This document shows, one piece after another, positions 1 to 6,262 of a DNA stretch of 7,586 bases. The translations under genes and the position numbers were made by a program. Every line of letters begins with the position of its first letter. Positions within the stretch are counted from its first letter, which is position 1. The notes beneath the pieces were generated by a model. That model saw only the letters and a program-made list of their open reading frames with translations, was not told where the DNA came from and made no database searches. The stretch lies in the NCBI GenBank assembly GCA_003864535.1, contig BHEQ01000093.1, positions 1 through 7,586 of the forward strand, given 5' to 3'. This DNA comes from Gammaproteobacteria bacterium. GTDB lineage: Bacteria; Pseudomonadota; Gammaproteobacteria; Cardiobacteriales; Wohlfahrtiimonadaceae.

Positions 1-89
1 AAATATATTAATCTATGTAAAATACAATCTTTCCGCACGACCACAACGATCTTCATTAAAAAATTATAAATTATTAGATACAAAATCTA
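1..89. other. AT-rich sequence downstream of napC
   Basis: No gene is supported. Just after the napC stop, TAGAT and ATCTA (minus strand, about 75-89) can form a 5-bp AT-only hairpin with a following AT-rich stretch and a T6 run near 57-62, at best a weak terminator. A minus-strand ATG at 54-56 stays open to the window edge but has no ribosome site and no recognisable product. Confidence 0.3.
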
Positions 90-698
90 TTATTTATTTT
101 CAAACATCGCATTAACTTCTTTTTCAATCTCAAAAGCATTAGCAGGTAATTTATGGGCGATCCCTTTATGGCAATCAATACAGGTTTGTCCCGTATTTTT
201 GGCTAAAACATGTCCATTCTTAGCGCGATTATTTTGCGCAGATAAATCCATTGCATCAAAGTTATGACAATTACGGCAAGTTTGTGAATCCGATTTTTTA
301 AAGCGTATCCATTCACGCTTAGCAAGGTGTCCGCGGCGTTCTTCAAATTTTTCAGGGGTGTCTATCGTTCCTAAAAAGCTTTGGAGAAGATCGTTAGATG
401 CCTCAACTTTACGAAACATTTTAGCCACAAAAGTCTTAGGCACATGGCAATCTGAACACGTTGCACGCACGCCTGTTTTATTGGAATCATGCACAGTTCC
501 TGTATACTCCACGCCAACATTGTCCGCCATTTCATGACAACCAACACAGAAAGCTTCAGTATTAGTGCTATCCATCCCCATATGAAAGCCATTTACAAAA
601 ACGACTCCTCCAATAAATCCTAGGATTAATAGCGTTCCTAGTGCCCATTTTGCACTTGGTCTCCAAAAAATATTCCAGCATTTTTTAATAAATTTCAT
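90..698 (-). CDS. napC: NapC, membrane-anchored tetrahaem c-type quinol dehydrogenase
   Basis: A 202-residue NapC/NirT-family cytochrome, close to the ~200 residues of E. coli NapC. It takes electrons from the membrane quinol pool and passes them to NapB/NapA in the periplasm. A single N-terminal membrane anchor spans about residues 17-37, preceded by a basic cytoplasmic stretch. Four CxxCH haem c motifs follow at residues 51-55, 81-85, 141-145 and 173-177, in the two-pair arrangement typical of the family. The start is supported by an AGGAG Shine-Dalgarno (704-708 on the minus strand) 5 nt before the ATG. It is the last gene of the nap run and starts 11 nt after the napB stop. Downstream there is only a weak AT-only hairpin (about 75-89), so the true 3' end of the transcript is uncertain. 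Assignment is firm from the motifs and context; cytochrome c maturation genes must lie elsewhere. Confidence 0.96.
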   Translation of the reverse strand: MKFIKKCWNIFWRPSAKWALGTLLILGFIGGVVFVNGFHMGMDSTNTEAFCVGCHEMADNVGVEYTGTVHDSNKTGVRATCSDCHVPKTFVAKMFRKVEASNDLLQSFLGTIDTPEKFEERRGHLAKREWIRFKKSDSQTCRNCHNFDAMDLSAQNNRAKNGHVLAKNTGQTCIDCHKGIAHKLPANAFEIEKEVNAMFENK

Positions 699-709
699 AA
701 TATCTCCTA

Positions 710-1165
710 TTATTTTTCTTCGGTTGATCTAAATTCATTCTCAACCAATTCAGGTGCATTTTGTTGTGTAACATGACATTGATGACAAAACCAACGCGAT
801 GCTGAGACTTTATCCGTATGTTTTCCATTTAAATCAACAAAATGTGTTTCAGAAATTTTAGGCGCATTAAATTGGGTATTATATGGCCAATCATGGCAAC
901 GCAAGCACTGATTAACCTTAAGATCAATTTGATATTTATCGACCTTATGTGGAATTAAGGGTGGCTGCTGGCGAAAGTTTTTGGCGATTGCACCACTTTC
1001 AATAACCTGAAAGCCCTGCACATTTTGATTATCCTCAGCCACATCAACAGGATTTAAGCCTTCAAGCGCAAAACTTAGATTGATTGCGGAACTAATACTC
1101 AACATAGCGATTAAATATATTTGCTTGCTACTTATTTTGTTAATTATCTTGATGTTTATTTTCAT
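710..1165 (-). CDS. napB: NapB, dihaem cytochrome c subunit of periplasmic nitrate reductase
   Basis: A 151-residue periplasmic small subunit that relays electrons from NapC (or NapGH) to the Fe-S cluster of NapA. A Sec signal peptide with basic N-terminus and hydrophobic core spans about residues 1-34, with probable cleavage after the Ser-Phe-Ala at 31-33. Two CxxCH haem motifs are at residues 87-91 and 127-131. His73 (in the Pro-Pro-Leu-Ile-Pro-His stretch) and His108 are the likely distal axial ligands, as expected for bis-His NapB haems. The segment ending in an Arg-Gln-Gln-Pro-Pro run just before His73 is a typical NapB feature. An AAGGA Shine-Dalgarno (1171-1175) sits 5 nt before the ATG. 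It lies between napH and napC as in the E. coli operon. The 47-bp gap to napH is filled by a 12-bp tandem repeat that also carries the napH stop. Confidence 0.95.
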   Translation of the reverse strand: MKINIKIINKISSKQIYLIAMLSISSAINLSFALEGLNPVDVAEDNQNVQGFQVIESGAIAKNFRQQPPLIPHKVDKYQIDLKVNQCLRCHDWPYNTQFNAPKISETHFVDLNGKHTDKVSASRWFCHQCHVTQQNAPELVENEFRSTEEK

Positions 1166-1176
1166 GATGTTCCTTA

Positions 1177-1228
1177 TTTATATGTGAGTTAATATGTGAG
1201 TTAATGTGTAAGCTAATGTGTAATCTTG
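1177..1228 (-). repeat. 12-bp tandem repeat across the napH stop codon
   Basis: About four 12-bp units run head to tail at 1181-1192, 1193-1204, 1205-1216 and 1217-1228. The first two are identical; the others diverge by several bases, and a partial unit may extend to about 1177. In the napH reading frame the 1217-1228 unit encodes the last napH residues and the next holds the TAG stop. The following units carry further in-frame TAA stops, so the array is a row of stop codons. It fills most of the gap to the napB Shine-Dalgarno. Confidence 0.85.
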
Positions 1229-2109
1229 GGAGGGGACTTTAAATTCCATTTAAATTCAAACACATTTGCATGACAAATATCTATACAACGCCCGCAGCGA
1301 GTACAATCTGCATCTAAAATCCTAAGTTCAGCTGTTTTTAAAGCAGGTTTAATAACCTGAAATTCAGGGCAAACTTTATAGCAATCGGCACAATCATCAC
1401 AAGCATTTTGCTTGCTCGCCTCAATATAAAAAGGTGTTTTTGTTCCTAACAGCTTATAAAATGATCCAACAGGACACAAATGTCCACACCAGAGCCGATT
1501 TGCAATTACTGAATCTAAAATAAAAATAATAAAGACAAGCATCAAGCTGATACTACTAATATTTAAACTCAAATAAATAATAGAGCGTGATATTGCGGTA
1601 ATTGGGTTAATTAGTTCCCATACGATGCTGTGGCTTAGAAAGGACATAAATAAAACCATCAGCATAATCCAGAAGCGTGCTTGGCGTGGCAAAGAGATAT
1701 GATTTTTAAACTTAAGCTTAACTCTTAGCCACTGCGCCATATCCGTTACAATATTGATAGGGCAAACCCAAGCACAATAGCTGCGCCCACCTAACAACCA
1801 ATATGTGAATGCTAATAAAATTACTCCTATAATTCCTGAAAGTGCATAAACTTGACCAGCACTTAATGCTTGCAGAAAAATAAATGGATCTGATAATGGG
1901 ATAAAACCTAAAAATTCTGATGCGGCAAGGCTACCTTTTAAGATCCAAAATCCAAAAAAAGGCCAAGTAAAAGCTGCTAAAATAGCCACTTGAAGAGATC
2001 TTCTTAAAATCAGAAACCTATAAGTGTGCCACCAGCCATTTTTTTGACGTGCCGCATACCCGACAATGCGCTTGGGTTTATGCTTAATATTTAATTGGTT
2101 TTGCGTCAT
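1213..2109 (-). CDS. napH: NapH, membrane polyferredoxin-type quinol dehydrogenase component
   Basis: A 298-residue integral membrane Fe-S protein that, with NapG, gives a second path from quinol (in E. coli, ubiquinol) to NapC/NapB. Hydrophobic segments lie at about residues 38-57, 88-106, 146-166 and 178-205. Two CxxxCP motifs of the NapH/CcoG family are seen at Cys112/Cys116 and Cys208/Cys212. The cytoplasmic C-terminal part carries two [4Fe-4S] ferredoxin motifs: Cys237-240-243-247, and Cys269-272-275-279. The second of these ends in CH rather than the usual CP. The ATG overlaps the napG stop by one base (TAATG), which implies translational coupling; an AGGTGA ahead of it inside napG may act as ribosome site. 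The C-terminus is made from a 12-bp tandem repeat that also supplies the stop. Length and motif layout match E. coli NapH (about 287 residues). Confidence 0.95.
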   Translation of the reverse strand: MTQNQLNIKHKPKRIVGYAARQKNGWWHTYRFLILRRSLQVAILAAFTWPFFGFWILKGSLAASEFLGFIPLSDPFIFLQALSAGQVYALSGIIGVILLAFTYWLLGGRSYCAWVCPINIVTDMAQWLRVKLKFKNHISLPRQARFWIMLMVLFMSFLSHSIVWELINPITAISRSIIYLSLNISSISLMLVFIIFILDSVIANRLWCGHLCPVGSFYKLLGTKTPFYIEASKQNACDDCADCYKVCPEFQVIKPALKTAELRILDADCTRCGRCIDICHANVFEFKWNLKSPPKITH

Positions 2110-2153
2110 TAATTAAGATCACCTGTATTAAAATCATCTTTATTAAAATCATC
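2109..2153 (-). repeat. 15-bp tandem repeat encoding the NapG C-terminal tail
   Basis: Three 15-bp units at 2139-2153, 2124-2138 and 2109-2123 (read on the minus strand) encode an Asp-Asp-Phe-Asn-Lys/Thr pattern. The first two units differ only near their 3' end. The third is more diverged and ends in the napG TAA, which overlaps the napH ATG. The 15-bp unit keeps the frame, so gain or loss of units would change tail length only. Confidence 0.85.
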
Positions 2154-2948
2154 TGTTTGCTGAATTACTTTAGGAGCCTGACTCGGATCTTGACTTGAAT
2201 CTTGACCTGCCGCTGGTATACGATTAGGTAAATCAATAACATTTTCGATTAAAGGCTTGTTGTGATTTATCTCTTTCTCACGCCAGCCTAGGCGGTAATG
2301 CTCAGCTAAAGTTGACCGTGCGATATGCAGTGGTAGGACTTGAATTGCCGCAGATTTCTCTATTGGTAAAATACAAGCCTCCTCGCATTTACCACAACCT
2401 GTGCAAAACTCCATATGCACCACAGGGATAAATTCCGCATGGCGACCAGTGCGCTTATTTTCAACTCTATTTAAAGTAATTGCCTTATCAATTGCTGGGC
2501 AGACACGATAGCAAACCTCACAGCGCAAACCTAAAAAGGCAAGGCAGTTTTCTTGATCAACTAAAACAGCCGTGCCCATTTTTGCATCATCAATATTGGT
2601 AAGATTATGATCTAATGCGCCTGTTGGACACGCGACAACACATGGAATATCCTCACACATCTCACATGGAATCGTGCGCGGTATAAAATATGGCGTTCCA
2701 AGTGTTGTGCTTGTGGCATCTAAACCATCCGCAAGTTTTAAAGTATCATAAGGACAGGCACGCACGCATAAACCGCAGCGCGTGCACGCACTTAGAAAGT
2801 CAGTTTCAGCAAGAGCTCCTGGTGGACGGATTACATATTGATTAGAAGCTTTAGCCCTATGCGCAAGCATACCTAGCGGCAGAGCACCTAGACATAAAGC
2901 CGAGCCTACTTTAAATACATTCACAAAAAAATCACGGCGATTACTCAT
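2109..2948 (-). CDS. napG: NapG, Tat-exported ferredoxin-like protein with four [4Fe-4S] motifs
   Basis: A 279-residue MauM/NapG-family ferredoxin that partners membrane-bound NapH in quinol oxidation on the periplasmic side. The N-terminus carries a twin-arginine type signal (Asn-Arg-Arg-Asp-Phe-Phe at residues 3-8, hydrophobic core to about 30, Ala-rich end near 34). Four cysteine sets follow: 55-58-61-65, 95-98-103-107, 135-143-146-150 and 182-185-188-192, the standard NapG layout. The conserved core ends near residue 246. About 30 further residues, absent from the 231-residue E. coli protein, form a low-complexity Asp/Asn/Gln/Ser tail encoded by two small tandem repeats. The ATG begins 6 nt after the napA stop. 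No good Shine-Dalgarno is visible, so initiation probably depends on ribosomes finishing napA. It overlaps napH by one base. Confidence 0.95.
   Translation of the reverse strand: MSNRRDFFVNVFKVGSALCLGALPLGMLAHRAKASNQYVIRPPGALAETDFLSACTRCGLCVRACPYDTLKLADGLDATSTTLGTPYFIPRTIPCEMCEDIPCVVACPTGALDHNLTNIDDAKMGTAVLVDQENCLAFLGLRCEVCYRVCPAIDKAITLNRVENKRTGRHAEFIPVVHMEFCTGCGKCEEACILPIEKSAAIQVLPLHIARSTLAEHYRLGWREKEINHNKPLIENVIDLPNRIPAAGQDSSQDPSQAPKVIQQTDDFNKDDFNTGDLN
2172..2204 (-). repeat. 12-bp tandem repeat in the NapG tail
   Basis: Two full 12-bp units (2193-2204 and 2181-2192) and a partial, diverged third (2172-2180) encode Gln-Asp-Ser-Ser, Gln-Asp-Pro-Ser, Gln-Ala-Pro. It lies 18 bp before the 15-bp repeat that finishes the gene, so nearly the whole NapG extension is repeat-derived. 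Confidence 0.75.
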
Positions 2949-2954
2949 CAGGAA

Positions 2955-5486
2955 CTAACTCATACGCTCAATTTTTACCGCACATTTTTTAAAGTCAGTC
3001 TCTTTTGAGATCGGACAGGTTGCATCCAAGGTGATTTTATTGACCAATTGCCCTTCATCAAAAAATGGCATGTATACCATTCCTTTAGGCATAAGATTAC
3101 GCCCTCGTGTTTCAACTATTGAGACGATAGAGCCACGTCTGGAAGTTACTCGGACTTTCTCGCCACGGCGTAGTTTTAATGCCTTCGCATCCGCATCATG
3201 CATAAATACTTGTGCGTTAGGATATGCTTTATGCAATTCTGGCACGCGTGAGGTCATGGAGCCTGTATGCCAATGTTCCAAGACGCGCCCCGTAGAGAAC
3301 CAAAATGGATAATCTTGATCAGGAACTTCCGCAGGTGGTTCATACGGTAATGCAAAAATAACCGCACGCCCATCTTTTTGTCCATAAAAATTAAAACCCT
3401 CGCCTTCCTTAACATAAACATCAAAACCTTCACGGAAACGCCATAAGGTTTCTTTGTTATCAATCACAGGCCAGCGTAATCCACGTGTTTGGTGGTATAA
3501 ATCAAATGGTGCAAGATCATGCGCATGTCCGCGCCCAAAAGCTGCATATTCCTCAAAAAGTCCTTTTTGAACATAAAAGCCTTCTTTCGTTGATTCATTA
3601 TTATCAAAACCTTGCTGCAGTTCTGATAATTGAAATTTATTTACTTGCCCATTAACAAATAGAGCTTCAAATAAAGTTTTACCTTCAACTTCAGGCGTTT
3701 TGGCAATTAACTCTTGCGTCCAAACATCTTCAATTTTAAAGTATTTCGCAAAATCAAGCAGCTGCTCTAAATCCGAACGCGACTCACCAGGGGCTTGAAC
3801 TTGCTGGCGCCAGAACTGAGTCCGCCGTTCCGCATTCCCATATGCCCCTTCTTTTTCCATCCACATCGCTGTCGGTAAGATTAAATCCGCATTCAGCGCT
3901 GAAAGGGTTGGATATGGGTCACTTACAACGACAAAAGCTTCAGGATTACGCCATCCAGGTAAGATCTCTTCATTAATATTAGGTCCTGCTTGCATATTAT
4001 TTGTACAAAACGACCAAAAGGCTTTGATTTTTCCATCTTTTAAGGCGCGACTTTGCGCAACAGCATCATAGCCAACTTTGGAGCTTATTGTGCCTTCAGG
4101 TACTTTCCAGAGTTGCTCAGATAAGGTGCGATGCGCAGCATTTGTTACAACCATATCCGCAGGTAAGCGGTTTGCAAAAATACCAACCTCACGCGCAGTA
4201 CCGCAAGCTGAGGGCTGACCTGTTAAAGAAAATGGCCCACACCCAGGCTTGCTTATTTTACCTGTTAATAAGTGGATATTATAAATAAGATTATTTGCCC
4301 ATGTACCGCGTGTATGCTGGTTAATTCCCATCGTCCAGTAGGACACAACATTTATTTTAGGATCGGCATAAAGCTTAGCTAAACGCTCAAGTTTATCTTT
4401 AGCTACGCCTGATAATTGATGCGCTTTATCTAAAGTATATTCAGCGACAAATAGCTTAAATGCAGCAAAATCAATCGGGCTTGCATTCCCAGGATTTGCC
4501 CTATTTTTCGCATTCATTTCTAAAGGATGATCAGGACGTAAGCCGTAGCCTATATCGGTAACACCTTGTTTAAAATTGATATGTTTGTCGATAAAATCTT
4601 GATCATAAGCTTTATTTTGAATAATATAATTTGCAATATAATTTAAAATTGCAAGATCGGATTGGGGAGTGAAAATCATACTATTATCTGATAATTCAAA
4701 AGAGCGATTTTCAAAAGTTGATAAAACATGCACCTGACAATTAGCAACACTTAAACGTTGATTGGTGATTCTAGACCATAAGATCGGGTGCATTTCAGCC
4801 ATATTTGCGCCCCATAACACAAACGCATCCGCATTTTCAATATCATCGTAACAGCCCATAGGTTCATCTATTCCAAAAGTACGCATAAAGCCTACCGCAG
4901 CAGATGCCATGCAATGGCGTGCATTTGGATCAAGATTATTGGTTCTAAAACCTGCCTTCATTATTTTGGCGGCGGCATAACCTTCAAAAATAGTCCACTG
5001 ACCTGAGCCATACATACAGACAGAATCTTCACCGTGCTCTTTGACTGCCGTTTTAAATTTATCCGCCATCAAGCTGTAAGCTTCATCCCAAGAAACCTCG
5101 GTAAACTCACCTTCTTTATTATAAACACCGTTTTTCTTACGCAATAACGGCTTAGTTAGGCGATCTTTACCGTACATTATCTTAGATAGAAAATAGCCTT
5201 TAATGCAGTTTAAACCACGATTAACAGGCGCATCAGGATCACCTTGAGTTGCGACAATTCGCCCCTCTTTTGTGCCAATAAGAACACCGCAGCCAGTGCC
5301 ACAAAAACGGCACACACCTTTATCCCAGCGAATGCCATCATTACCTGACTGAGTATTGCCTGATTGAGTATTAGCTGCTTGAGTATTTTCGCTTTGCGCA
5401 AAAGCATTTACGCCATTAACACTCAAGGCGGTTGCTGCGCTTGCAGCGGCGGCACTTTTCATAAAAGTACGTCTAGAAATTGTCAT
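2955..5486 (-). CDS. napA: NapA, periplasmic nitrate reductase catalytic subunit
   Basis: An 843-residue Mo-bis-MGD oxidoreductase that reduces nitrate to nitrite in the periplasm; E. coli NapA is 828. A Tat signal has Ser-Arg-Arg-Thr-Phe-Met-Lys at residues 4-10, an Ala-rich core and likely cleavage after Ala30. The N-terminal [4Fe-4S] cluster is bound by Cys59, Cys62, Cys66 and Cys94. Cys192 is the expected Mo ligand, and the following stretch with Gly-Ile-Asp-Glu-Pro-Met-Gly-Cys is a NapA signature. The C-terminal region has the molybdopterin-dinucleotide binding fold (Ser-Thr-Gly-Arg-Val, His-Trp-His-Thr-Gly-Ser-Met). An ATG 12 nt upstream (5498) is possible, but GGAG 6 nt before the ATG at 5486 makes this start better; the upstream ATG lies in that Shine-Dalgarno. 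A 15-bp triplicate repeat lengthens the linker between signal and Fe-S domain. The gap to napD is 147 bp, unlike the tight coupling in E. coli. Confidence 0.97.
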   Translation of the reverse strand: MTISRRTFMKSAAAASAATALSVNGVNAFAQSENTQAANTQSGNTQSGNDGIRWDKGVCRFCGTGCGVLIGTKEGRIVATQGDPDAPVNRGLNCIKGYFLSKIMYGKDRLTKPLLRKKNGVYNKEGEFTEVSWDEAYSLMADKFKTAVKEHGEDSVCMYGSGQWTIFEGYAAAKIMKAGFRTNNLDPNARHCMASAAVGFMRTFGIDEPMGCYDDIENADAFVLWGANMAEMHPILWSRITNQRLSVANCQVHVLSTFENRSFELSDNSMIFTPQSDLAILNYIANYIIQNKAYDQDFIDKHINFKQGVTDIGYGLRPDHPLEMNAKNRANPGNASPIDFAAFKLFVAEYTLDKAHQLSGVAKDKLERLAKLYADPKINVVSYWTMGINQHTRGTWANNLIYNIHLLTGKISKPGCGPFSLTGQPSACGTAREVGIFANRLPADMVVTNAAHRTLSEQLWKVPEGTISSKVGYDAVAQSRALKDGKIKAFWSFCTNNMQAGPNINEEILPGWRNPEAFVVVSDPYPTLSALNADLILPTAMWMEKEGAYGNAERRTQFWRQQVQAPGESRSDLEQLLDFAKYFKIEDVWTQELIAKTPEVEGKTLFEALFVNGQVNKFQLSELQQGFDNNESTKEGFYVQKGLFEEYAAFGRGHAHDLAPFDLYHQTRGLRWPVIDNKETLWRFREGFDVYVKEGEGFNFYGQKDGRAVIFALPYEPPAEVPDQDYPFWFSTGRVLEHWHTGSMTSRVPELHKAYPNAQVFMHDADAKALKLRRGEKVRVTSRRGSIVSIVETRGRNLMPKGMVYMPFFDEGQLVNKITLDATCPISKETDFKKCAVKIERMS
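5343..5387 (-). repeat. 15-bp triplicate repeat in the NapA signal-to-domain linker
   Basis: Three adjacent 15-bp units (5373-5387, 5358-5372, 5343-5357) encode Asn-Thr-Gln followed by Ala-Ala or Ser-Gly, at residues 34-48 of NapA. They fall just after the predicted Tat cleavage site and before the Fe-S binding domain. The last two units differ by only two bases, and the frame is kept. Confidence 0.85.
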
Positions 5487-5536
5487 ATAAGGCTCCATCT
5501 AGGTGAAAAATAAGTTAAGTTATGGGAATATCTATG

Positions 5537-5604
5537 TGTGCTTTTTCTGCGTTACGCTTTTAATAATATCGTAAGCCTTGAAAAATATAATTTATAGAAG
5601 TCCC
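5537..5604. repeat. Copy A of a ~70-bp intergenic repeat (napD-napA gap)
   Basis: This stretch aligns end to end, with small gaps, to 6192-6262 in the same orientation. Shared blocks include TGTGCTTTTTCT, CGTTACGC, AAGCCTTGAAAAAT and GAAGTCCC. Flanking bases do not align, so the unit is discrete. It is an imperfect palindrome: outer TTTTTC pairs with GAAAAA, and an inner TTACG pairs with CGTAA around an AT-rich loop. It fills about half of the napD-napA gap. REP/MITE-like element, processing or attenuation structure are all possible. Confidence 0.75.
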
Positions 5605-5607
5605 TTA

Positions 5608-5623
5608 TTATTGGTTTATTGGT
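5608..5623. repeat. 8-bp perfect tandem duplication
   Basis: TTATTGGT occurs twice in direct succession just downstream of the napD stop (minus-strand sense), next to repeat copy A. No function is evident. Confidence 0.6.
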
Positions 5624-5633
5624 TAATTTGTAA

Positions 5634-5978
5634 TTATTCAAAAAAATGGCTCATTAAATTAACCGCAAGGACACCGTCAATGCTTGAGATCACATTCATT
5701 TGATCATAGCTTGAACTCTCCTGCGTATCTTCAACCGTAACGAGCATACGTCCTACAGGTACAGCCGCTATTTTACTGCTATCATCTGATTTACCCGCAT
5801 CATCTGAGGGGAACGCATGAATCTCACAACCTGCTAATGTGGCAATTTGTTGCTTTATCAGCGTTGTTTTTTTGGGATTAGTTTCTACAATAAGTCCGCA
5901 AACATGATACTCACCTTTTGCAAAACGCTCTTGCTGAGCTGTTTGCCGATGCTCTTTTTCAAAACCTCGTATACGCAT
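5634..5978 (-). CDS. napD: NapD, NapA signal-peptide binding chaperone
   Basis: A 114-residue cytoplasmic chaperone that binds the NapA Tat signal and holds back export until the cofactor is loaded. The NapD core is clear: Val-Cys-Gly-Leu-Ile-Val-Glu at residues 26-32, Gly-Cys-Glu-Ile near 50-53, Arg-Met-Leu-Val-Thr-Val-Glu near 77-83, and the C-terminal Gly-Val-Leu-Ala-Val-Asn-Leu. Compared with E. coli NapD (87 residues) it has a basic ~22-residue N-terminal extension. It also has an insertion of about 12 residues, rich in Asp and Ser, in the loop after Gly-Cys-Glu. The ATG is backed by AGGGA (5984-5988) 5 nt upstream and no in-frame ATG lies nearer the core, so the extension looks real. 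It is the first gene of the operon; an FNR box lies about 110 nt upstream. It is flanked by two direct copies of a ~70-bp repeat. Confidence 0.92.
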   Translation of the reverse strand: MRIRGFEKEHRQTAQQERFAKGEYHVCGLIVETNPKKTTLIKQQIATLAGCEIHAFPSDDAGKSDDSSKIAAVPVGRMLVTVEDTQESSSYDQMNVISSIDGVLAVNLMSHFFE

Positions 5979-6024
5979 ATATATCCCTATCTCAATATAA
6001 TTTTATTATCTGCATATAATAAAC

Positions 6025-6031
6025 ATAAGTA
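6025..6031 (-). promoter_or_regulatory. Possible NarL/NarP heptamer
   Basis: TACTTAT on the minus strand fits the TACYYMT heptamer bound by NarL/NarP. No inverted partner is found at 7-2-7 spacing, and a single 7-mer in AT-rich DNA can arise by chance, so this is only a candidate nitrate-response site. Confidence 0.2.
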
Positions 6032-6061
6032 ATGAAAAAATTCATTAATAGATAGATCAAT

Positions 6062-6078
6062 AAGCTTAATTTAAGCTT
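6062..6078. promoter_or_regulatory. Perfect 17-nt palindrome beside the FNR box
   Basis: AAGCTTAA and TTAAGCTT arms flank one central base. It is centred about 18.5 bp downstream (toward napD) of the FNR box centre. In E. coli the Nar-regulator site of the nap promoter lies about 20 bp downstream of the FNR site, so this palindrome holds a comparable place, but its sequence is not a Nar 7-2-7 site. An operator for an unidentified dimeric regulator is the most direct reading. Confidence 0.45.
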
Positions 6079-6081
6079 TAA

Positions 6082-6095
6082 TTGATTAATGTCAA
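6082..6095 (-). promoter_or_regulatory. FNR-type binding site upstream of napD
   Basis: TTGACATTAATCAA (minus strand) matches the TTGAT-N4-ATCAA FNR consensus at 9 of 10 defined positions. Its centre is about 110 nt upstream of the napD ATG. nap operons of gammaproteobacteria are activated by FNR under low oxygen, so the site fits its context. No single convincing -10 can be fixed: TATTAA (6045-6050) and TATTAT (6016-6021) are candidates, which leaves the start site open. Confidence 0.75.
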
Positions 6096-6126
6096 ATTAA
6101 TGATAGATTAGTGTTACATTCAGCCC

Positions 6127-6164
6127 AAAAATATAGGCATACTAGCTAGAGCTGCTTATGCCTA
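6127..6164 (-). terminator. Likely Rho-independent terminator of yggX
   Basis: On the minus strand an 8-bp stem (TAGGCATA, 6157-6164, with TATGCCTA, 6134-6141) encloses an inner AGCT/AGCT pairing and is followed at once by TATTTTT (6127-6133). It lies about 120 nt past the yggX stop and just before the nap control region, so it would insulate the two units. There is no T run on the plus-strand side. Confidence 0.6.
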
Positions 6165-6191
6165 GCTAATATGCCTCTGTGAACATTTATT

Positions 6192-6262
6192 TGTGCTTTT
6201 TCTACGTTACGCGATTTTATTAAAATCACAAGCCTTGAAAAATCTAATTAATAAGAAGTCCC
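6192..6262. repeat. Copy B of the ~70-bp intergenic repeat (downstream of yggX)
   Basis: It is the same element as 5537-5604, in the same orientation. Its outer TTTTTC/GAAAAA arms are kept, but the centre differs: GATTTT pairs with AAAATC (6213-6227) with extra G-C and G-U pairs outside. Both copies can therefore fold centrally although the central sequence has changed, which hints that the structure is what is conserved. The element lies between the yggX stop and its likely terminator, so it would be part of the yggX 3' UTR. Confidence 0.75.

Noticed and set aside
1..56. Possible minus-strand gene start after napC (Met-Lys-Ile-Val-Val-Val)
   Set aside because: Only 18 codons are visible, with no Shine-Dalgarno and no recognisable similarity; the window edge prevents a decision.
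3031..3312. Plus-strand open frame inside napA
   Set aside because: It is the reverse of well-conserved napA coding sequence, has no recognisable domain and no ribosome site; the same holds for 4088-4288.
5210..5407. Minus-strand frame in the 5' part of napA
   Set aside because: A shifted frame of napA; the napA frame carries the Tat signal and cysteine motifs, so no frameshift is implied.
5487..5498. Upstream ATG of napA at 5498
   Set aside because: It overlaps the GGAG ribosome site of the ATG at 5486 and has no good site of its own; the later start puts the twin-arginine motif at the usual place.
5847..6032. Plus-strand open frame of 61 codons overlapping napD
   Set aside because: Antisense to napD and its leader; hydrophobic, Cys/Leu-rich product typical of reversed coding sequence, with no family match.
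5537..6262. Repeat copies as integron attC sites
   Set aside because: They are imperfect palindromes with a GTTACGC block, but lack a matched RYYYAAC/GTTRRRY pair and do not bracket cassette-like genes.
5537..6262. CRISPR array
   Set aside because: Only two copies about 590 bp apart with a gene between them; no regular spacers.
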